This document shows positions 25,707-33,696 of a DNA stretch of 64,000 nucleotides, one piece after another. The notes beneath the pieces were generated by a model. That model did no database searches. It saw only the letters and a list, made by a program, of their open reading frames with translations, and was not told the origin of the DNA. This DNA comes from Acidobacteriota bacterium (GTDB taxonomy: Bacteria > Acidobacteriota > Blastocatellia > Pyrinomonadales > Pyrinomonadaceae), in NCBI GenBank assembly GCA_016700075.1, contig CP065000.1, positions 434,001 through 498,000 of the forward strand, given 5' to 3'. Every line of letters begins with the position of its first letter. The first letter of the stretch is position 1. The translations under genes were made by a program, and so were the position numbers.

Positions 25707-26315
25707 ATGGTAAAAGACGGTATTCCTTTCGTGTTGGTTCCTGCCATCACAGCCCTTGTCTTTGGTGTATTTCAGATCTGGACAGGCGTCGTGGTATTTG
25801 TCCTGCTTGCGGGATTCATGGCCTATTTCTTCCGCGATCCTGAAAGAGTGATACCGACAGAACCCAACATCGTCGTTTCCGCAGCAGACGGCCGAGTGAC
25901 GAGAATTGAGGACCGCGAAGGCGGAATGTTCGTGAGCGTATTCCTATCTCCGTTGGACGTGCATATCAACCGTTCGCCGATAGCAGGCGAGATCGTCGAT
26001 ATTACTTACACGCCGGGTAAGAAACGGCCTGCTACCAGCGACGATGCCAGCCTGCACAATGAGAGGAATGCGTTGACGATCCGAAACGGGAACTATAGGA
26101 TCGTCTGCACACAGATCGCGGGTATTTTGGCGAGACGTATTGTTTGCTGGCCGTCCGCGGGTGATGTTTTAGAAAGAGGCCAACGATTCGGACTTATAAA
26201 ATTCAGTTCCCGAACCGATCTGCTTTTGCCAAAAGAGGCGGAGATACTTGTAAAGGTCGGTGACCGCGTTCGCGGCGGTGAAACGCTGATCGCGAGGCTC
26301 CCGGAGCAATTATGA
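25707..26315 (+). CDS. psd: Phosphatidylserine decarboxylase, short type
   Basis: 202-residue proenzyme that makes phosphatidylethanolamine after self-cleavage creates a pyruvoyl group. Family blocks: FRDPERVIPTEPNIVVSAADGRV, VFLSPLDVHINRSPIAGEIV, NERNAL, and the C-terminal RVRGGETLIARL. The self-cleavage region, usually F-G-S-R in this short (archaeal/rhizobial) class, reads GLIKFSSRTDLLLP, so the Gly before the pyruvoyl-forming Ser is Ser here. N-terminal transmembrane hairpin near 8-40. It overlaps pssA by four bases (ATGA), so the two phospholipid genes are coupled. Confidence 0.93.
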   Translation: MVKDGIPFVLVPAITALVFGVFQIWTGVVVFVLLAGFMAYFFRDPERVIPTEPNIVVSAADGRVTRIEDREGGMFVSVFLSPLDVHINRSPIAGEIVDITYTPGKKRPATSDDASLHNERNALTIRNGNYRIVCTQIAGILARRIVCWPSAGDVLERGQRFGLIKFSSRTDLLLPKEAEILVKVGDRVRGGETLIARLPEQL

Positions 26316-27172
26316 GCGAAAAAGAGGACTCAATACCGCCTCACAGAGGCCTTAAGAAAGGACTCTATGTCCTCCCTACGCTTTTCACGGCCGCGAATGT
26401 AGCGATGGGCTTTTTTGCCGTCCTCTACTCGATCCGAGGATTCGATCTAGTAAAAACTGCGCCCGAGGACGCTTCCTTTTACTTCAATCGTGCCGCCATC
26501 GCGATTGGACTCGCGATACTTTTCGATACATTCGACGGCCGTATCGCTCGAGCAACTCGCACAGCGACCGAGATAGGCGTGCAGTTTGATTCTTTGGCGG
26601 ACGTCCTGACCTTCGGCATCGCTCCCACAGCACTGATATTCAGTTGGGCGTTCGCTCCGACATTTCACGAGAACAGCGGTGCATACGGCATTGGTGTATT
26701 CCTGTTGTTCGCATTCCTTATGTGCGGGGCATTCCGGCTTGCCCGCTTCAATCTGCAGGCCACGCGCCCGCGGGTGCTGATGGAAGGTGCTGTCAAGGTC
26801 GACAAGAACTATTTTGTCGGTTTACCGATCCCTCCGGCCGGCGGCCTGCTTGCGGCGATAGTGCATTTTCATCCGATGCCCCTTTCCACACTCGGCGAGT
26901 CCGCCGCAAAGTATTATGGATTCGCACTAATGGCTCTCGTCGGAATTTTGGCTCTTCTTATGGTGAGTACGATCCGCTACGTGAGCGCAAAGACGGGCAG
27001 CAAAGGCCGAAAGGGCTTTCTCCTTGTGCTTTTCCTGGCCGGCGTCGCGATGGCGATCTGGCTGTATTCCCAATATACCCTTCTCATTCTTGCCGGAGCC
27101 TACGTCGCTCACGGCCTTGTGCTGTTTGTCGTACGGCCGTTCCTTGTCAGGCCTAAACTAACGGAAGACTAA
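26312..27172 (+). CDS. pssA: CDP-diacylglycerol--serine O-phosphatidyltransferase
   Basis: 286-residue membrane enzyme of the CDP-alcohol phosphatidyltransferase family, making phosphatidylserine, the substrate of the Psd encoded just upstream. The full catalytic signature DGRIAR-x8-G-x3-D-x3-D is present as DTFDGRIARATRTATEIG then VQFDSLAD. About eight hydrophobic helices. The N-terminus is soluble and basic. Pairing with psd shows a complete phosphatidylethanolamine branch. Confidence 0.95.
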   Translation: MSEKEDSIPPHRGLKKGLYVLPTLFTAANVAMGFFAVLYSIRGFDLVKTAPEDASFYFNRAAIAIGLAILFDTFDGRIARATRTATEIGVQFDSLADVLTFGIAPTALIFSWAFAPTFHENSGAYGIGVFLLFAFLMCGAFRLARFNLQATRPRVLMEGAVKVDKNYFVGLPIPPAGGLLAAIVHFHPMPLSTLGESAAKYYGFALMALVGILALLMVSTIRYVSAKTGSKGRKGFLLVLFLAGVAMAIWLYSQYTLLILAGAYVAHGLVLFVVRPFLVRPKLTED

Positions 27173-27236
27173 CGAGATGGATTCGGGGACCGATAGCCGT
27201 TTGAAAATGGCCTGAAAACCTATAAACTTGAGCCTA

Positions 27237-28793
27237 ATGCAGGCCGAATCAAAGAAAGGATCAAAACTGGAATTACTGAAGGACCGCTCAGCTGCGGCAG
27301 AGTTGGGCGGCGGCGAAAAGCGCCTCGAAAAGCAGCGTTCTGCCGGGAAGATGACCGCCCGCGAGCGCATAGATCTTCTTCTCGATGACGGCACATTTGA
27401 GGAATTCGATAAATTCGTCACGCATCGTTCCCGGGATTTCGGTTTGGAAGAACAGCTTTTTCCCGGCGACGGCGTAATAACCGGGCATGGGCTTATCGAC
27501 GGCAGGCCGGTATTCGTCTTCGCTCAGGATTTCACGGTCTTCGGCGGATCATTATCCGAGACCCATGCCCAAAAGATCTGTAAGGTAATGGATCTGGCAA
27601 TGAAGACAGGAGCACCTGTCATCGGACTCAATGACTCCGGCGGAGCTCGCATTCAGGAAGGCGTGATGAGTCTTGCAGGCTACGCAGACATCTTTCTTAG
27701 AAATACATTATCGAGCGGCGTCATCCCGCAGATCAGCTGCATTCTTGGGCCGTGTGCCGGCGGAGCGGTCTATTCGCCTGCGATCACGGACTTCAATGTG
27801 ATGGTCAAAAACACGTCGTATATGTTCATAACGGGCCCCGACGTAATAAAGACCGTCACTCACGAAGAAGTGACAAAAGATGAGTTGGGCGGGGCGATGA
27901 CGCACAATTCGAAGTCCGGCGTCGCCCATTTTGCTGCTGAATCGGACGAACATGCATTGCGTATAACACGGGAACTGTTCTCGTTCATTCCGGGAAATAA
28001 TCTTGACGATCCGCCGTTCGCCCCTACGAACGACCCGGAGAACAGGACCGACGAGAAGCTCAATGCAATGGTTCCCGAGACGGCAACGCAGCCGTACGAC
28101 ATCCGCGACGTCATTCATTCAGTGGTTGACGACGGTTACTTCTTCGAGATCCAAGAACACTATGCGCCGAATATCGTTATCGGTTTCGCACGGCTCGGCG
28201 GATATTCGGTCGGCATCGTCGCTAATCAGCCCGCGTTTCTTGCAGGTGTATTGGACATTGACGCGTCGGTAAAAGCGGCCCGGTTCGTTCGTTTCTGCGA
28301 TTGTTTCAATATTCCGCTCATCACGTTCGAGGACGTTCCCGGATTTTTGCCCGGCGTCAACCAAGAGCACTACGGCATTATCCGGCACGGAGCGAAACTG
28401 CTTTACGCTTTTGCCGAGGCAACAGTGCCCAAGATAACGGTGATCACGAGGAAAGCTTACGGCGGCGCATATTGCGTGATGTCATCCAAGCACATTCGTA
28501 CAGATATCAACTTCGCGTATCCGACGGCCGAGATCGCTGTGATGGGAGCGGAAGGCGCCGTCGGCGTCCTTTTCAAACGGGAGATCGCCGCAAACGATGA
28601 AAATTATCGACTCGAAAAGGTTGCGGAGTTCGAAGAAAAATTCGCGAATCCATACGTTGCGGCAGAGCGCGGATTCATCGACGAGGTCATAGAGCCGAGT
28701 CTTACACGGCCCAAACTGATCGCCGCTCTCAAACTCCTGAAAAATAAACGGGATGTGAACCCGCCTAAGAAACACGGAAATATTCCCTTATAA
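27237..28793 (+). CDS. Acyl-CoA carboxylase, carboxyltransferase (beta) subunit
   Basis: 518 residues of the propionyl/acetyl-CoA carboxyltransferase family, transferring carboxyl from biotin to an acyl-CoA. The N-terminal half has SAGKMTARERIDLLLDDGTFEE, VFVFAQDFTVFGGSLSE and the oxyanion GGARIQEGV. The C-terminal half has the second oxyanion region and GGAYCVMSSK followed by YPTAEIAVMGAEGAVGVLF. PccB-type proteins are this long; AccD is shorter. Start: ATG 27237 preferred to a TTG nine bases earlier, with no clear Shine-Dalgarno. The biotin carboxylase partner is not in the window, so substrate preference is open. Confidence 0.92.
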   Translation: MQAESKKGSKLELLKDRSAAAELGGGEKRLEKQRSAGKMTARERIDLLLDDGTFEEFDKFVTHRSRDFGLEEQLFPGDGVITGHGLIDGRPVFVFAQDFTVFGGSLSETHAQKICKVMDLAMKTGAPVIGLNDSGGARIQEGVMSLAGYADIFLRNTLSSGVIPQISCILGPCAGGAVYSPAITDFNVMVKNTSYMFITGPDVIKTVTHEEVTKDELGGAMTHNSKSGVAHFAAESDEHALRITRELFSFIPGNNLDDPPFAPTNDPENRTDEKLNAMVPETATQPYDIRDVIHSVVDDGYFFEIQEHYAPNIVIGFARLGGYSVGIVANQPAFLAGVLDIDASVKAARFVRFCDCFNIPLITFEDVPGFLPGVNQEHYGIIRHGAKLLYAFAEATVPKITVITRKAYGGAYCVMSSKHIRTDINFAYPTAEIAVMGAEGAVGVLFKREIAANDENYRLEKVAEFEEKFANPYVAAERGFIDEVIEPSLTRPKLIAALKLLKNKRDVNPPKKHGNIPL

Positions 28794-28818
28794 GGCTTAG
28801 GTAAGGCATCTGAACAAA

Positions 28819-29952
28819 GTGACGAAATCGACCAACCGACCGACCGAAGCTGTGATCGATCTCGGAGCCCTGTCGCGCAATCTTTCGACTCTTAGAAATA
28901 TCGCCGGCGATTCCGCGATATTGGCGGTCGTAAAGGCTGACGCTTACGGCCACGGGGCGGCCCCATGCTCTGCGAGGCTTGAGAAAGAAGGCATATCCTC
29001 TTTTGGTGTCGCGATGATCGAAGAAGCGCTCGAACTGCGGAATTCCGGTATTTCGGGAGATATCGTGATCCTCGGATCGATCTTTCATGGACAGGAAGAG
29101 GCAGTTCTGCAGCACCGTTTGGAACCGATGCTATGTTCTCGCAGGACTGCCGAATCGTTGAACAGTGCGGCCATCTCCGCAGGTAAAGTAGCGGACATTC
29201 ATGTTAAGGTTGACACCGGTATGTCGCGGATCGGCATCGACGCAACTGACGCAGCAGATTTTGCGGCGTATCTCAAAGGCCTGACGGGCCTGCGCGTCAA
29301 AGGCATCATGTCCCATTTCCCTGCAGCGGACGATCCGCAAAATGATGACTTTACGGTGTCACAAATAGAAATGTTCGACGACTGCTGCCGTTCGTTCACC
29401 GCTGCGGGCCATCACCCTGAGGTCTTTGATATTGCGAATTCTCCGGGGACGCTAGCCCATTCCGGGTCACGAAAGAACATGGTCAGGCTCGGAGGCGGCC
29501 TCTACGGCCTCCTTGATGATATTATGCGGGGCCATTCGGCACTTCCCGATCTGGAGCATGTGATGAGCTTGCGGTCAGAGATCGCCCATGTTCGTCAGGT
29601 CGATGCCGGAACGACCGTCGGTTACGGACGCTCGTTTACTACTGAAAGGCCAACGCGGCTTGCAGCTGTACCCATTGGATACGCGGACGGCTATCCGCGC
29701 GGGCTTTCGAACCGCGGCTCGGCGTTAATACGCGGTCAAAAAGCAAAGGTAGCCGGCATAGTCTCAATGGATTGGACGATCTTCGATGTCACCGACATCG
29801 CCGATGCAGCCATCGGCGACGAGGTGCTGCTGATAGGAAATTCGGAAGGCCTTTCGGTCACAGCAGCGGACATCGCAGGACTTTGCGGAACCATCGGCTA
29901 CGAAATAACTTGCGGTGTTTCACAGCGGGTTCCCAAGCGGTATATATCCTGA
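28819..29952 (+). CDS. alr: Alanine racemase
   Basis: 377-residue PLP enzyme making D-alanine for peptidoglycan. It contains the PLP-lysine motif AVVKADAYGHGA, KVDTGMSRIG, the catalytic-Tyr region TVGYGRSF, and the C-terminal VPIGYADGYPRGLSNRG and VSMDWTIFDVTD. GTG start at 28819; the preceding carboxylase ends 26 bases upstream. Its product feeds D-Ala-D-Ala synthesis for the murF step encoded in the dcw cluster; ddl is not in the window. Confidence 0.96.
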   Translation: MTKSTNRPTEAVIDLGALSRNLSTLRNIAGDSAILAVVKADAYGHGAAPCSARLEKEGISSFGVAMIEEALELRNSGISGDIVILGSIFHGQEEAVLQHRLEPMLCSRRTAESLNSAAISAGKVADIHVKVDTGMSRIGIDATDAADFAAYLKGLTGLRVKGIMSHFPAADDPQNDDFTVSQIEMFDDCCRSFTAAGHHPEVFDIANSPGTLAHSGSRKNMVRLGGGLYGLLDDIMRGHSALPDLEHVMSLRSEIAHVRQVDAGTTVGYGRSFTTERPTRLAAVPIGYADGYPRGLSNRGSALIRGQKAKVAGIVSMDWTIFDVTDIADAAIGDEVLLIGNSEGLSVTAADIAGLCGTIGYEITCGVSQRVPKRYIS

Positions 29953-29966
29953 ACGAACTTTTTTGA

Positions 29967-30818
29967 ATGCCGGCTCGACTTCTGACAACACGATTCTGGA
30001 CCAGGCTTTATTTCCTGGCGGAGGAATCTGACCTCTTCGGGCGAGCTGCTCAGGTAGCGTTCTTTTTCACATTCTCCTTGTTCCCGCTCCTGTTCTTTTT
30101 GTTCAGTCTTTCGGGGTTGGTTCTTGAATCTTCCGATTTTCTTAAGGATGAGGTCTTTCGATTCTTGCGGCAAATAATGCCGGTGTCGGTGTTCGAACTC
30201 GTCAACGCGACCATCGACGAGATCATCGCGAGCAGTTCCGGCAGCAAGCTCACACTCGGATTAGTTGTAACGCTTTGGACGGCGTCCGCCGGAGTAGACA
30301 CGCTTCGAGCTGCCCTGAACTCCGTTTATGGGCTTTCTGAACGCCGTGCCTGGTGGCGGACGAGGCTGCAGGCCATCCTTTTTACTTTTGCCGCCACCAT
30401 TCTCGGAGCGGGAGCACTTTTCGTTCTGATCAGCGGACGTGAGTTCTTTCAGCGAACGATCACCGGCTACGACGGCACCGGTGATCTTGCCCGTTTTTTG
30501 CAGTGGATCGTGTTGGTCCTTATCGTTCTGACGATCTGCGAAGCGGTTTACAACTTACTTCCTGACTATCGGAATTCCCGTTGGCACTGGATCACGCCCG
30601 GCACACTGGTCGCCGTTTCCTCTTGGCTGATACTGATCGGCGGGTTCAAGCTGTATTTAAGCTACTTCAACACCTACAATCGAGCCTACGGTTCTCTTGG
30701 AGCGGTCATGATCCTTATGCTGTGGCTGTATCTGACCTCGCTGTCGTTGATGGCAGGAGCTGCGGTCAACTCGACGTTGAGGCAGCTGGACGATGAAGAC
30801 ACGAAAACTGCGGACTAG
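29967..30818 (+). CDS. YihY/BrkB family inner-membrane protein
   Basis: 283 residues with six transmembrane segments. Family hallmarks: RAAQVAFFFTFSLFPLLFF near the start (AaY.FF.lFPll type), LWTASAGVDTLRAALNSVYG, WHWITPGTLVAVSSWL and NRAYGSLGAVMILMLWLYLTS. Older annotations call this RNase BN, which is wrong for the family; the function is unsettled. It starts 14 bases after alr and overlaps the convergent kinase gene by four bases. Confidence 0.88.
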   Translation: MPARLLTTRFWTRLYFLAEESDLFGRAAQVAFFFTFSLFPLLFFLFSLSGLVLESSDFLKDEVFRFLRQIMPVSVFELVNATIDEIIASSSGSKLTLGLVVTLWTASAGVDTLRAALNSVYGLSERRAWWRTRLQAILFTFAATILGAGALFVLISGREFFQRTITGYDGTGDLARFLQWIVLVLIVLTICEAVYNLLPDYRNSRWHWITPGTLVAVSSWLILIGGFKLYLSYFNTYNRAYGSLGAVMILMLWLYLTSLSLMAGAAVNSTLRQLDDEDTKTAD

Positions 30819-32113
30819 GCCGTGCGAAGTGCGTTGATCAATGCCTCGCGCATCGCACCGGCAGTTCGCCAACGCTGATCGACGGATTTGGCAAGGGCGG
30901 TTTCTATCACGGACGCCACACCGGGCGGAACGTCCGGCCTATATGTTGAAAGCGGCACGATAGGCTTTTCAAATATCGCTTTTACGGTTTCGGCTATGCC
31001 CGCTTTCGGGCCGATACCAAGCGCATTTGTACCTGTCAGCAGGCTGTACGCGGTCATCCCAAGCGCATAAATATCAGACGGCGGCCGAACATCTTTGAAT
31101 TCCCTCACCTGTTCAGGGGGCATGTAGGCGATAGTACCGGCGACGTCGCCTACCATGGTAACGCCGCTCATGCCTGTATCCTTGAAGCTTTTTGAAAGTC
31201 CGAAATCAGTAAGCTTTGCCGTCAGGCCCGGAGGTTCGCCGGAAACGAGTATGTTCTGCTCTTTGATGTCACGATGAACGAATCCGAGTGAATGAGCATG
31301 ATTCAGAGCGGCCAGAGTCTGGCTGATTATCGCCATTGCCTCCTGATGATCAAGTTTCCCACCGCGCTGAGCCGCGAGCCGCGATGCATCCATACCGGGA
31401 ACAAATTCGGAAACCAGGTAAATGATCCCGTTATGTGTTCCGTGTTCGATGAATCCGACGATGTTCTCATGTTTCAACGACGCGGCAACATCGATCTCGC
31501 GTAGGAAGCGTTTCATTGCCTGTTCGCTTACGGCAACCTCAGGCAAAAGTGTCTTGATCGCGACGGCACGTCCGTCCTTCTCGGACCTGCACAGCATCAC
31601 GGTGCCCATGCCGCCTTTGCCCAATATACGTATCATCTGATATCCGGGTATGGGCTGCGGCTCGGAAAGGAGCTTTTCACGGCATTCATCACAGACGTAC
31701 GTCATCTGTTCGCCTGAATCCTCAGCCTCGACCTTAACGGGTATCGCACAGTTCAGGCACGAGACGCTGACCACCGACGGCTCGTGTTTGAACGTCGCGG
31801 TATCACCTTCGTCACCTGTATTGACATCAACCTCGATGATGGTCTCGCCGCCCTGAATGCGGTCGCCGCTCTTAAGATAGGAACTTTCGACGCGGGCACC
31901 GTTCACAAATGTTCCGTTAGTCGAACCGAGATCGCGAATAAAGGCCCGCGGTGGAGCGATCTCGATAATGCAGTGGTGTCTGGAAAAGAAAGGATCGCTG
32001 GGCAGGCAAAAATGAGCTGTTTCGCTGCGGCCAATAACGAAAGTATCGTGCCGGTCGAACGAGAAAGTTCGACCTGCTTGGGGACCGGCGATCACGTTCA
32101 GGTTCACATGCAT
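30815..32113 (-). CDS. FHA-zinc ribbon-Ser/Thr protein kinase
   Basis: 432 residues. An FHA domain occupies residues 5-98 (VIGRS, SRHHC, LGSTNGTFVNG). A zinc ribbon uses C119/C122 and C141/C144. A Hanks-type kinase spans 157-430: glycine loop GKGGMG (165-170), Lys187, catalytic HRDIKEQN (280-287), DFG (303-305), and APE-like MPPEQ. There is no transmembrane helix, so it is cytosolic, unlike most PknB proteins. The FHA domain may recognise phosphothreonine on itself or on a partner. It is the last gene of a four-gene minus-strand run of zinc-ribbon proteins. Confidence 0.92.
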   Translation of the reverse strand: MHVNLNVIAGPQAGRTFSFDRHDTFVIGRSETAHFCLPSDPFFSRHHCIIEIAPPRAFIRDLGSTNGTFVNGARVESSYLKSGDRIQGGETIIEVDVNTGDEGDTATFKHEPSVVSVSCLNCAIPVKVEAEDSGEQMTYVCDECREKLLSEPQPIPGYQMIRILGKGGMGTVMLCRSEKDGRAVAIKTLLPEVAVSEQAMKRFLREIDVAASLKHENIVGFIEHGTHNGIIYLVSEFVPGMDASRLAAQRGGKLDHQEAMAIISQTLAALNHAHSLGFVHRDIKEQNILVSGEPPGLTAKLTDFGLSKSFKDTGMSGVTMVGDVAGTIAYMPPEQVREFKDVRPPSDIYALGMTAYSLLTGTNALGIGPKAGIAETVKAIFEKPIVPLSTYRPDVPPGVASVIETALAKSVDQRWRTAGAMREALINALRTA

Positions 32114-32147
32114 CAGCGCCGATTATATTTTATTTGCAGGATCGCCG

Positions 32148-32645
32148 CTAATTTAATATTGCCAAGAACATTAAGATAAGCGAAATAAGGAACGTCACGC
32201 CGCCCATCGCGATACCCGATACCGCCATGCCGGAACCCGTGTATTTCGAAGGATCATCTTGGGCTTTTCGCCAGCCGATAAAGCCCGTCACCATCGCCGG
32301 GATACCGAGCCACAACCCTCCATAACAGCAGACCAGGACCACGCTTGCGATACCGAGGATCATAGCGGCCTTTGCCATCGTATCGTCGGCGGTGCCGGCA
32401 GCAAAGCCGAATTGCTGATTGACGGCCGGCTGCCATTGCTGATAAGGCTGTTGGACCATCGGAGCCGGGGACTGATACGGATTGGTGACGCGGACATTGT
32501 CCATCACCATCGTCGGGGGCGGATCTTCAGCAAATCGCGGGGACGAAGGTTCGATCTGGAGATCGATCAGCATCTCGCCGTCATGAAGGCAGAAATTTAG
32601 GAGTTCATCAGCATAGGTCTGCTGACATCTTGGACATTGCTTCAT
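32148..32645 (-). CDS. Zinc-ribbon DUF4190-type membrane protein
   Basis: 165 residues from ATG 32645. The N-terminus MKQCPRCQQTYADE...NFCLHDG is a compact Cys motif shared with the next two genes upstream. A Pro/Gln-rich linker (about 40-95) leads to two hydrophobic helices of the DUF4190 type (AAMILGIASVVLVCC...GIPAMVTGFIGWRKA and GIAMGGVTFLISLILMF). The function is unknown. It starts one base after the stop of the upstream gene and ends 34 bases before the FHA kinase, so co-transcription is likely. Confidence 0.8.
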   Translation of the reverse strand: MKQCPRCQQTYADELLNFCLHDGEMLIDLQIEPSSPRFAEDPPPTMVMDNVRVTNPYQSPAPMVQQPYQQWQPAVNQQFGFAAGTADDTMAKAAMILGIASVVLVCCYGGLWLGIPAMVTGFIGWRKAQDDPSKYTGSGMAVSGIAMGGVTFLISLILMFLAILN

Positions 32646-32646
32646 A

Positions 32647-33579
32647 CTAGCGTCTGATCTCGAGATCTTTGAATGCGATCTTAATGCCGTCACCGGTGTA
32701 AAGGCCGACTACGCCATTGGGAAATCCATGGACATTCCGAATGGAATTGACCTTCTTGCCGTTAATGAATAGGTCCACCATCGAATCTCCGTCGCGGATC
32801 TCCAAAATGTTCTCCTGCTTGCCGTCCTTGATCGCGTCAGATCGCGTCCAATTGACAACCACATCCTCCTTCTTCGGTGTGTGATTTACGATCCGATAGC
32901 GTTTCTTGGCCGAATCTATAACGAAGGCATAGCCCTTCTGCAAAGGCGTCGTATCGCTGTGAAACACTAGCCCAAAGCCGAGGTTCGTGGCACCGTTATC
33001 CAGATTCGTGGCCGAGACCTGAACGTCAGCTCCGATCGATTTGTATTTCGATGTCGCAGCCAGAACATAGTAGTAGCCTTTAGCCCGCGACGACATTATG
33101 AACTGACCATCGGTGAACTCCGTTTCCCCGAAAGATTTCGTCGATTGGACCCATTTTGACAGGTCGGGAGATTCGTCTTTCTTGCGAGTAGATGTCGACG
33201 AAGAAGTGTTGGCCGGCTCTGCCGTGTTCGAATTCTCGGACTTTGTGTTTGCGGTCTTCGGTTCCTGATTGGCTGCAAGAAATATGAAGCCGACTAGGCC
33301 GCCGCCGCAGATCAATCCCATTCCACCGAGGATAAGGAGCACCCATAGCCACGCCCGCGAAGACTTTTTCGGCTGCATTGAATGTTGCTGCTGGACGTTC
33401 CATTGCGGCTGTCCGGGCTGCTGCATTTGAGGCTGAGGCTGCGTCGGCCGCGGCTGATTTACAAATACAGTGTCGGGAGCGCCTTGCCCGGGAACAGCCG
33501 TCAACACCGAACCGTCCTCAAGGCAGAAGTTCAGATTTGTGTCAGTGTAGGTCTTTCGACAGGTCGGGCAGATCTTCAT
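32647..33579 (-). CDS. Zinc-ribbon membrane protein with LamG/DUF1080-like ectodomain
   Basis: 310 residues. It has the same N-terminal motif (KICPTCRKTYTDTNLNFCLEDG) as its downstream neighbour, a Pro/Gln-rich linker, one transmembrane helix near 77-102, a Ser/Thr/Asn-rich spacer, and a C-terminal beta-sandwich-like region (GLVFHSDT...YAFVIDS...DLFINGKKV...GVVGLYTGDGIKIAFKDLEI). The last part resembles the concanavalin-like DUF1080/LamG domains that bind glycans. A cytosolic Cys sensor joined to an outside binding domain is an inference from topology. Confidence 0.75.
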   Translation of the reverse strand: MKICPTCRKTYTDTNLNFCLEDGSVLTAVPGQGAPDTVFVNQPRPTQPQPQMQQPGQPQWNVQQQHSMQPKKSSRAWLWVLLILGGMGLICGGGLVGFIFLAANQEPKTANTKSENSNTAEPANTSSSTSTRKKDESPDLSKWVQSTKSFGETEFTDGQFIMSSRAKGYYYVLAATSKYKSIGADVQVSATNLDNGATNLGFGLVFHSDTTPLQKGYAFVIDSAKKRYRIVNHTPKKEDVVVNWTRSDAIKDGKQENILEIRDGDSMVDLFINGKKVNSIRNVHGFPNGVVGLYTGDGIKIAFKDLEIRR

Positions 33580-33696
33580 ACGTTTAGGCTCACATCTCGG
33601 CGGTCTGGTAAATGGACAGCAATATTATACGGTCAACATGCAAAAAGTGCGACACCCCTGAATACGGTCAAACAGCGCAAATTGTTCGCCGGGTGG

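Noticed and set aside
26035..26060. Similarity of a psd segment (GATGCCAGCCTGCAC) to the second palindrome
   Set aside because: Only about 13 bases match, no palindrome is formed, and the residues align with the normal Psd sequence, so it is probably chance.
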